Below, piece by piece: positions 5,548 through 11,568 of a stretch of DNA of 11,568 nucleotides (position 1 is its first letter; every line of letters starts with the position of its first letter). The stretch spans positions 1-11,568 of the forward strand of contig JAJPYK010000155.1 in the NCBI GenBank assembly GCA_021205005.1. Direction: 5' to 3'. Made by a program: the position numbers and the translations under genes. Under the pieces are notes generated by a model. It did no database searches, was not told where the DNA came from, and saw only the letters and a list, made by a program, of their open reading frames with translations. Source of the DNA: Paraprevotella sp. Lineage in GTDB: Bacteria > Bacteroidota > Bacteroidia > Bacteroidales > Bacteroidaceae.

Positions 5548-8409
5548 TTGAAAACAAAAATAGCTATATTCTTTCTGGTGGGTAGTTCATTCTGCATGCT
5601 GGCGCAAAACAGATTGAATGCGAATTTTTCGGCTTCCTGCTCCACGGCGGATTCTTCCGTAGCCGAAGCGGGGAAGGCCGACACTCTTCCGAAAGTGAAG
5701 ACGGCTTCCGATACGGTTGTGAAAGACACCGCAAAAGTCCTTTTGCAGCGTCGGAGCGCGGACAGTACAGCCGCCGTGGCGGATACGTCGAAGGCGAAAG
5801 CGGTGGCGGTAGCCGACTCCGTGAAGAACGATACGGTGGTTAAGGATACGGCGAAAGTAAGCAAATCCGTGCTTGAACAGCCTGTGGAATACACCGCTTC
5901 CGATTCGGTCACTTTCGAGGCCGGCATGGGCAATGCCAATTTGTACGGCAACAGCAAGGTGAACTATACGAATCTGGAATTGCAGGCCGACTGGATCACG
6001 ATGAACATGGACAGCAGTCTGGTGCACGCCGTGGGGCGTCCGGATTCTACTGGAAAAGTCAAAAACCAACCGGTGTTCAAGCAAGGTTCCGACGAATATG
6101 AGCCGGAACTCATCAGTTATAACTTCAAGACCCGCAAGGCTTTCATCGACAATGTCTACACCAAACAGGGCGACGGATACCTGATCAGTGAGGAGTCCAA
6201 ACGTGATGGTGAGGGAGTGATGTGTGTGCGTCACGGCAAGTATACCACTTGTAGCGCCAAGCATCCTCATTTCTATATGGCTTTGACCCGCGCCAAAGTG
6301 CGTCCGGGCAAGGACGTCATCTTCGGTCCTGCCTATTTAGTGGTGGAGGATGTTCCTCTGCCGTTGGCCATACCTTACGGTTTCTTCCCTTTCAGCAAGA
6401 AATATTCCTCGGGATTCATCATGCCGACGTTTGGCGACGAGATGGTCCGCGGCTTTTATTTGCGTGACGGCGGTTACTATTTTGCCATCAGCGACATGAT
6501 AGACTTGAAGCTCATCGGTGAGATCTATACTAAAGGATCATGGGGATTGAATACGCAGTCCAACTATCGCAAGCGTTATCGTTTCTCCGGAAATTTCTAT
6601 TTGAGCTACCAGAACACGGTCGAAGGCGATAAGAACATGCCCGACTATGCCAAGTCTACCAGTTTCAAAGTGCAGTGGACGCATCGTCAGGATGCGAAAG
6701 CCAATCCGTCCCAGAGCTTCTCTGCCAGTGTGAACTTTGCCACGTCCAATTACGAACGAAACAACCTGACGAGCATGTATAATCCGGCAAATTATACGCA
6801 AAGTACGCGAACGTCCAGTGTGGCCTATTCGAAAACGTTCGATCGTATAGGACTTACCTTATCCGGTTCTTTCAACTTGTCGCAGAGCGTGCAGGATTCT
6901 TCTTTGTCCATGACGTTGCCCAGTTTGGATATTACTTTGGCCCGTTTCTATCCTTTCAAGCGGAAAAAGGCGGCGGGTAATGATCGTTGGTACGAGAAGA
7001 TCGCTTTGAGTTATACGGGTAGCCTGAGCAACAGTATCAATACGAAAGAGAATCTTCTGTTCAAGTCGAACATTATCAAAGATTGGAACAACGGTATGCG
7101 GCATAACATCCCCATCAGTGCGACGTTCAATCTGTTCAACTATATCAATATCACGCCCCAGTTTAACTTTACCGACCGTATGTATTCGCATAAGATCATG
7201 AAACATTGGGACGATAAGGGGCAACGCGAGGTGAATGATACGATATGGGGATTTCAAAACGTGTATAATTACGATATGAGCATATCGGCCACCACCAAGT
7301 TGTACGGCTTCTATACTCCTTTGATCGGCAAGAGGATTCAAACGATCCGTCACGTCTTCACTCCGACGGTGAGCTTCAACTATGCTCCCGACTTCAGTGC
7401 GTCGCGTTACGGATATTATGCCTCGTACGTGAAAACGGACGTCGACGGCAATGTGTCTACGGTGAGTTATTCTCCGTACAGTTCTTTACTGTATGGCGCT
7501 CCGGGCAGCGGAAAGACCGGAAGTATCTCGATGGACGTATCCAACAATATCGAGATGAAGGTAAGGACGAAGAACGATTCGCTGAAAAAGATCAGTCTGA
7601 TTGATGAGTTGGGAGCCAATCTGAGCTATAATATGGCCGCCGAACGGCAGCCGTGGAGCAATCTTTCCATGCGCGTGCGCATTAAGACGCCGTGGAATTA
7701 TACGTTCAGTATGAATGCCGTGTTTGCTACTTATGCCTACGAATTCGACGAGAATGGAAATGTGAAGGTGGGAAATCGTACGGAATGGTCTTACGGACGT
7801 TTCGGACGTTTCCAGGGAATGTCTCAACACTTCTCGTATACTTTCAACAACGATACGTTCAAGAAACTCTTCGGATGGGGAAAAGGCCGTACCAAGGCCG
7901 TGGAACAGACGAATGGCGACGATACGGAAGACAACGTGGGCGATACGAATATAGATCCCGACCGCAAGGCGTCAGAACGCACGGGAGCACAGAATGAGCC
8001 TAAACAGGCGGAGGTGGATGAAGACGGTTACTTGAAGTTCAAGTTGCCTTGGTCGTTCACGGTATCCTATGGTGTGACTATGTCGGAAAATACCGGCGCG
8101 AAGATCCGTGTGAAGAGGATGCGTTATCCCTACAAGCTTACCCACACGCTGAACTTTTCGGGGAATATCCGTATCTCGGACGGCTGGAACTTGAATTATT
8201 CTTCGGGGTATGACTTCAACTATCATAAACTGTCCATGACGACAGCCTCCGTATCCCGCGACTTGCATTGCTTCTCCATGTCGGCCAGCGTGGTGCTAAG
8301 TCCTTATACTTCATATAATTTCACCTTTTCAGCCAATGCCTCGGAATTGGCCGACGTGCTGAAATGGAAGCAACAAAGCAGTTACAGTTCAAATATTGAG
8401 TGGTATTGA
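5548..8409 (+). CDS. lptD: LptD/OstA-like outer-membrane LPS assembly protein
   Basis: This 953-residue protein is of the Bacteroidota LptD-like type, which inserts lipopolysaccharide into the outer leaflet of the outer membrane. The start is TTG (5548). It is followed directly by a signal peptide, MKTKIAIFFLVGSSFCMLAQ, and no in-frame ATG fits as well. Residues about 21-115 are a low-complexity Ser/Thr/Ala/Lys/Asp region with DTVVKDTAKV duplicated at 55-64 and 95-104. About 118-270 is the OstA/LptA-like periplasmic domain (LYGNSKVNYTNLELQADWI, YTTCSAKHPHFYM, VVEDVPLPLAIPYGFFPFSK). From about 300 to the end, alternating aromatic and polar strands fit a large beta-barrel, ending in an aromatic IEWY tail suited to BAM recognition. 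An acidic, Asn/Asp-rich loop lies at about 785-828. The gene ends at TGA. The family is clear by pattern, but equivalence to proteobacterial LptD is inferred. Confidence 0.87.
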   Translation: MKTKIAIFFLVGSSFCMLAQNRLNANFSASCSTADSSVAEAGKADTLPKVKTASDTVVKDTAKVLLQRRSADSTAAVADTSKAKAVAVADSVKNDTVVKDTAKVSKSVLEQPVEYTASDSVTFEAGMGNANLYGNSKVNYTNLELQADWITMNMDSSLVHAVGRPDSTGKVKNQPVFKQGSDEYEPELISYNFKTRKAFIDNVYTKQGDGYLISEESKRDGEGVMCVRHGKYTTCSAKHPHFYMALTRAKVRPGKDVIFGPAYLVVEDVPLPLAIPYGFFPFSKKYSSGFIMPTFGDEMVRGFYLRDGGYYFAISDMIDLKLIGEIYTKGSWGLNTQSNYRKRYRFSGNFYLSYQNTVEGDKNMPDYAKSTSFKVQWTHRQDAKANPSQSFSASVNFATSNYERNNLTSMYNPANYTQSTRTSSVAYSKTFDRIGLTLSGSFNLSQSVQDSSLSMTLPSLDITLARFYPFKRKKAAGNDRWYEKIALSYTGSLSNSINTKENLLFKSNIIKDWNNGMRHNIPISATFNLFNYINITPQFNFTDRMYSHKIMKHWDDKGQREVNDTIWGFQNVYNYDMSISATTKLYGFYTPLIGKRIQTIRHVFTPTVSFNYAPDFSASRYGYYASYVKTDVDGNVSTVSYSPYSSLLYGAPGSGKTGSISMDVSNNIEMKVRTKNDSLKKISLIDELGANLSYNMAAERQPWSNLSMRVRIKTPWNYTFSMNAVFATYAYEFDENGNVKVGNRTEWSYGRFGRFQGMSQHFSYTFNNDTFKKLFGWGKGRTKAVEQTNGDDTEDNVGDTNIDPDRKASERTGAQNEPKQAEVDEDGYLKFKLPWSFTVSYGVTMSENTGAKIRVKRMRYPYKLTHTLNFSGNIRISDGWNLNYSSGYDFNYHKLSMTTASVSRDLHCFSMSASVVLSPYTSYNFTFSANASELADVLKWKQQSSYSSNIEWY

Positions 8410-8412
8410 TGG

Positions 8413-8465
8413 TGTATAATGCGGCGTTCATTCGTATATAGAGAAAGAGCGGTTCGCATTATACA
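8413..8465. repeat. 11-bp perfect inverted repeat between lptD and the heparinase-like gene
   Basis: TGTATAATGCG (8413-8423) is the exact reverse complement of CGCATTATACA (8455-8465), with a 31-nt spacer. It begins 4 nt after the lptD-like stop and ends 8 nt before the preferred start of the next gene. It could be a regulator-binding operator, an mRNA 3'/5' structure, or a relic of a small insertion. There is no T-tract to make it a terminator. Confidence 0.6.
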
Positions 8466-8473
8466 GAAAGCTG

Positions 8474-9135
8474 ATGAGAAAAATGAGTTTGCATTTGCCG
8501 TCTTATGTTTCGGGGCGGGGTGCATGACAATGCCTGAGATGTATGCGCAGGACGGCGGAAGTTCGCATCCTTGTGTCGTAGCGACGCCTGCGCAGAAAGC
8601 CAAGACGCTTAAACTGATCGCAGAAAACGATGAGGCGCGTCGGGGAATGGAGGAATTGAAGAAAAAGGTGGATCCTTATGCCGACAAGGCCGAGGATTAT
8701 TTGAGTTCGCGCCTTTATATGAATTGGGCCACCCGGGCCAGGAAGGTGTATGTACGAGGGGCATGGTTCAGTCATGTGGGGACGGAAACGTCGCCTGTGC
8801 CTACGGTTATGTTCAGCGGGGCGAGGTCTGGCGTTACGGACTATGTCCGTCCTTCCATAGAGGAGAGACTGCCTTATGCCGATGAGACGAAAGGCGTATG
8901 CATGAGGAACAGAAACCTATCCGGACAACCGTTGGAATGGGTGCGTCCGGAGAAGGCCGGCACGCAAATCGAGAGCGGTAATGTAGACGTGATGCGGCTG
9001 GCACGCGATGCCGCTTATCTGTGGTGGCTGACAGGGGAGGAGAAATATGGAAGGATGGCGGCCCAGGTGCTCGACACTTACTTGCAAGGCATTTATTATC
9101 GCGACGTACCTTATGACTTGAATCGCGGGCATTAG
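8474..9135 (+). CDS. Heparinase II/III-family protein, N-terminal part (ends at in-frame TAG)
   Basis: This is the first part of a large polysaccharide-lyase-like protein. The conserved frame is open from 8419, but residues read from that ATG (MRRSFVYRERAVRII) do not look like a real N-terminus. An ATG at 8474 in the neighbouring frame gives MRKMSLHL. One added base near 8497 would join it to AVLCFGAGCMTMPEMYAQ, producing a good signal peptide with cleavage after AQ. I therefore infer a one-base deletion in the signal peptide. After it comes an alpha-helical region typical of the N-terminal (alpha/alpha) toroid of heparinase II/III proteins: VMRLARDAAYLWWLTGEEKYGRMAAQVLDTY and preceding helices. 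The frame stops at TAG (9133-9135) after DLNRGH, while homologous-looking sequence (QTLIGMTSFEVIHED) continues beyond. The secreted protein would act in the periplasm or outside. Confidence 0.75.
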
Positions 9136-9225
9136 CAAACTTTGATCGGTATGACCTCGTTCGAGGTGATTCACGAAGACATTGTTCCGGTGCTCACCGA
9201 ATGTTATGATTTTCTGTACGAATAG
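9133..9225 (+). other. In-frame segment between two TAG codons of the heparinase-like gene
   Basis: The same reading frame runs from TAG (9133-9135) through 29 sense codons, QTLIGMTSFEVIHED then IVPVLTECYDFLYE, to a second TAG (9223-9225). The segment reads as ordinary toroid-domain sequence with no other stop and no length change. It therefore belongs to the protein rather than being a true gap between genes. Confidence 0.8.
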
Positions 9226-11220
9226 ATGGGAGCCCGCTATGCCGACCGGATGCCGCTCTATGCTTCGGCACTGAAGAAAATGCCCGACGTCATCACGATG
9301 AACGGCGTACCTCACAACAACTGGGACATCATTCAGGCCCGTTTCATCTTTTCCATCGCTTTGGCGTTAGACTGTAATTCCTCTTACGAGGACGGAAAGG
9401 GACGGAAATATTATCTCGAAGTTGTGGCACGTGACAGTACGCTGCGGCAATGGGGACTGAAGACTTTGGCCGATTACGGGTTTGATGACGGGACGGGCAT
9501 CTGGAGCGAAAGCCCCGGTTACAGTTGCAACGTAGTCGATGACTATGTTGATTTCGTGTCGCTGTTCGACCGTTATCTGGGTAAAGACCTGACAGCGGAC
9601 ATTCCCGTGATAGAGAAAGCCGTGCCCGCCACACCGCAATATTGTTTCCCCAACCGTAAAATCGTAGGATTCGGCGATACGCATCCCGGACCGTTGCGCA
9701 CAGATTATTTCCTGGGTATGGTGCAAAACGCCCGGCGTCACGGCAAATGGGCACAGGAAGAAAAGTTCACGGCTATGTTACGTGCGTTTGATCCCGGTTT
9801 CGCCGGGACCCGGTCCGGTTCGAAGACCGACGGCAACTGGATGGATCTTTATTTCCAGGAAGGGGTACAACTTGATTCGACCATAGCCGGAGGACGCATA
9901 GAAACCTACGTCAGTCCTACGTTTTACGATCCGAACGTCAGTTGGCTGGTGCAGCGTAACGGTATGGATGTCCGACGCAGCCTGATGTATTCCCTGAATG
10001 TGAGTGAGGGAAACCATCAGCATGCCAACGGACTTTCGGTGGAGTTTTACGGCAAGGGCTTGACGCTCGGTCCGGATGCCGGCATCGGGAAGTCGCTCTA
10101 TGCGGGGGCGGATTATGCGGAATATTACAGTCAGTTTCCCAGCCATAACACAGTGTGCGTAGACGGCATTTCGGCTTATCCCGTGATGGACAGCCACCAT
10201 GCCTTTAAGCTGTTGCATGCCTATCCGCAGCCTTCCACGGCCGATCGGCGGAACTTGGATTCGGATGATTATTTCAGGGGAGTGTCTTACAGCGAGAGTT
10301 ATTTTCGCGAACCGGAATCGCAGGCCGACCAAATCCGTCTATTGAGTATTATCGATGCCGCCGGCGGCGGTTATTATGTGGATGTCTTCCGAAGCCGGAA
10401 GGCGGAAGGCGGCGATCGGATGCACGATTATTTCTACCACAATCTGGGGCAGACGCTCGACGTGACAGCGGCCGACGGTTCGCCTTTGAACTTTACTCCT
10501 ACGGAGGAACTGAGTTTCGCCGGTGCCCATTTGTATGCTTATTCCTATATTTACGACCAGCAAACGGTGCGGACGGATAAAGATATCCGGGCGGATTTCA
10601 CCGTGCATCCCGACAGCGGAAGGGCAGACATCCGTATGACGATGTGGCAACAAGGCATGCCCGGTCGCAAGATCTTCCGTGCGCTCAGCCCCGAGACGGA
10701 GGGATTGAGTCGGGACAGAACTTATCCTTATTCCGTGTCCGGTACGCCCACGCTCACGTTTGAGGCTCGTCAGGAAGGCGAGGCCTGGACCCGTCCGTTC
10801 GTGTCCGTGTTCGAACCGTCGGTGTCCGGTGAGGGCAATCTCATTGCGAATGTGGACTTTTTCACACCCGAAAGTCTGGGAAGAGATGCTGTCGGCATAC
10901 ATGTCAAGCTGAAAAACGGGCAGGAAGATTGGATCCTGTCGTCCGTCGACAGTGTACGGGAAGTGCGACATGAAGCGATGTCGGTTCGGGCCGTATATAG
11001 CTGCCTGCGCAGGGAAGACGGGAAACCGGTGCGTCTTTTTATGGGACACGGTTTGCTTTTCAAAGCTGAGGGCGTGGATATTCGTACCGAACGGGAAGCC
11101 GATGTTTCTTTGCAGCGTAGGGATACGGAGTGGTATTATACGACCAGTGCTCCTTGTACCATCAGGTTTGACGGGTGTAAACGCAAGGTGGAAGCCACAG
11201 ACCGGCCGCTGAAATGGTGA
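9226..11220 (+). CDS. Heparinase II/III-family protein, C-terminal catalytic part
   Basis: This open frame of 664 residues starts at an ATG directly after the second in-frame TAG and continues the upstream fragment. Heparinase II/III enzymes cleave acidic polysaccharides such as heparan sulfate or alginate by beta-elimination. PHNNWDIIQARF (about 29-40 of this fragment) completes the helical toroid. EGNHQHANGLSVEFYGKG (about 261-278) and SHNTVCVDG (about 306-314) are the family's His-rich and HNTV signatures at the start of the C-terminal beta-sandwich. The rest is beta-rich and ends at TGA. With the upstream parts the whole gene would encode about 915 residues. The substrate and polysaccharide-lyase family cannot be told from sequence, and no SusC/SusD pair or other carbohydrate gene is in the window. 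Start-stop adjacency (TAGATG) would allow reinitiation, but such a fragment would lack a signal peptide and half its toroid. Confidence 0.82.
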   Translation: MGARYADRMPLYASALKKMPDVITMNGVPHNNWDIIQARFIFSIALALDCNSSYEDGKGRKYYLEVVARDSTLRQWGLKTLADYGFDDGTGIWSESPGYSCNVVDDYVDFVSLFDRYLGKDLTADIPVIEKAVPATPQYCFPNRKIVGFGDTHPGPLRTDYFLGMVQNARRHGKWAQEEKFTAMLRAFDPGFAGTRSGSKTDGNWMDLYFQEGVQLDSTIAGGRIETYVSPTFYDPNVSWLVQRNGMDVRRSLMYSLNVSEGNHQHANGLSVEFYGKGLTLGPDAGIGKSLYAGADYAEYYSQFPSHNTVCVDGISAYPVMDSHHAFKLLHAYPQPSTADRRNLDSDDYFRGVSYSESYFREPESQADQIRLLSIIDAAGGGYYVDVFRSRKAEGGDRMHDYFYHNLGQTLDVTAADGSPLNFTPTEELSFAGAHLYAYSYIYDQQTVRTDKDIRADFTVHPDSGRADIRMTMWQQGMPGRKIFRALSPETEGLSRDRTYPYSVSGTPTLTFEARQEGEAWTRPFVSVFEPSVSGEGNLIANVDFFTPESLGRDAVGIHVKLKNGQEDWILSSVDSVREVRHEAMSVRAVYSCLRREDGKPVRLFMGHGLLFKAEGVDIRTEREADVSLQRRDTEWYYTTSAPCTIRFDGCKRKVEATDRPLKW

Positions 11221-11240
11221 TGCGTACGGCGGAGGAACGG

Positions 11241-11280
11241 AAAGATAGACCATCCCCTGTTGCAGAAGGAATCTTTTTTT
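11241..11280 (+). terminator. Weak terminator candidate after the heparinase-like gene
   Basis: AAAGAT (11241-11246) can pair with ATCTTT (11271-11276) across a 24-nt loop, and the right arm runs into a seven-T tract (11274-11280). The stem is AT-rich and the loop long, so this is a modest candidate 20 nt after the TGA. Confidence 0.3.
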
Positions 11281-11312
11281 GAAAGGAGGAAAAAAAAGGA
11301 CGGCTATAATTC

Positions 11313-11354
11313 GAAGAAAAAATCTCCGCAGAATGATCTGCCGTTCTGCGGAGA
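11313..11354 (-). terminator. Strong minus-strand terminator-like hairpin, sharing sequence with 4506-4525
   Basis: TCTCCGCAGAA (11323-11333) pairs perfectly with TTCTGCGGAGA (11344-11354) around a 10-nt loop. On the minus strand the hairpin is followed by six T and then CTTC (11322-11313), an intrinsic terminator arrangement. A minus-strand transcript would have to come from the right, but no coding frame is evident up to the window end. The right arm plus T-tract is nearly repeated at 4506-4525. Confidence 0.55.
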
Positions 11355-11568
11355 AAAAAAATAATTCTGCGCCCGATGATTTTTCGTTTGGCGCAGGTGG
11401 TGGACGAGATGAAGAGAGGTTTGAGTTATCTTTCTCGTTATCAGGAGTCTATATTGTAGGGGAGGAATCAGTCTTTCCATGGAAGAAGGAAAAGAAAAAT
11501 CCGAACTTTTTTATGTAATATAAGGAAGTCTGTCCGTGCGAAAACAAGTCTAAAGAATAGACTACGGA

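Larger units (their letters stand above)
11221..11568. other. 348-nt terminal region without a recognisable gene
   Basis: Apart from the two terminator candidates, it contains a 7-bp inverted repeat (CTGCGCC 11367-11373 / GGCGCAG 11390-11396). A hairpin lies at the very end (AGTCTA 11547-11552 / TAGACT 11558-11563, with TCCGT 11533-11537 able to pair with ACGGA 11564-11568). A 79-codon open frame (11279-11518) is purine-rich and lacks any family resemblance. I annotate no gene. Confidence 0.5.

Noticed and set aside
11279..11518. 79-codon plus-strand open frame
   Set aside because: It runs through a terminator-like hairpin and A tracts, is Lys/Glu/Phe-rich by composition, and has no recognisable domain.
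1..11568. CRISPR array, insertion sequence, prophage or defence system
   Set aside because: No regularly spaced long repeats, transposase, integrase, phage or nuclease-type genes were seen in any frame.
11533..11568. tRNA-like fold at the window end
   Set aside because: There is no T-loop GTTCGA-type motif or proper cloverleaf; only a nested hairpin is supported.

Overview
The window looks like chromosomal DNA from a member of the Bacteroidota, most likely the order Bacteroidales. Three things point that way. The 953-residue outer-membrane protein is of the Bacteroidota LptD/OstA-like type. Several genes are preceded by the Bacteroides-type -7 element TAnnTTTG (101-108, 4905-4912, 5504-5511, and 4319-4326 on the minus strand). 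Starts lack an evident Shine-Dalgarno sequence. I do not assign a genus. No tRNA, rRNA, CRISPR array, insertion sequence or phage gene was recognised.

Layout, left to right. 1-191 is a leader with a terminator-like palindrome, a candidate promoter and a hairpin. 192-3415 is carB, the large subunit of carbamoyl phosphate synthetase, with a one-base frameshift at 2904-2912 that separates the C-terminal regulatory domain. A strong 38-nt hairpin follows at 3436-3473. Convergent to it, 4274-3507 (minus) is yaaA, interrupted by one in-frame TAG. A 665-nt gene-poor gap (4275-4939) holds three copies of TCTCCGCA exactly 22 bp apart. Next come an HD-domain phosphohydrolase (4940-5491) and an lptD-like gene (5548-8409), both intact and each with its own promoter-like element. 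An 11-bp perfect inverted repeat follows. Then a heparinase II/III-family gene (about 8474-11220) is interrupted by two in-frame TAG codons and probably by a frameshift in its signal peptide. The last 348 nt hold hairpins and no convincing gene.

The genes do not form one pathway. They cover pyrimidine/arginine precursor synthesis (CarB), peroxide/iron stress (YaaA), an HD hydrolase of unknown substrate, lipopolysaccharide export to the outer membrane (LptD-like) and probable acidic-polysaccharide cleavage (heparinase-like). 

The most striking pattern is the lesions. All three in-frame interruptions are TAG, the carB frameshift also runs straight into TAG, and none of the five natural gene ends uses TAG (two TAA, three TGA). 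In three of these four cases an ATG begins 0-2 nt after the TAG. TAG suppression or recoding, stop-restart translation, gene decay and sequence error are all possible. The two frameshifts make decay or sequence error the more conservative reading. I saw no clear previously undescribed defence or mobile system.
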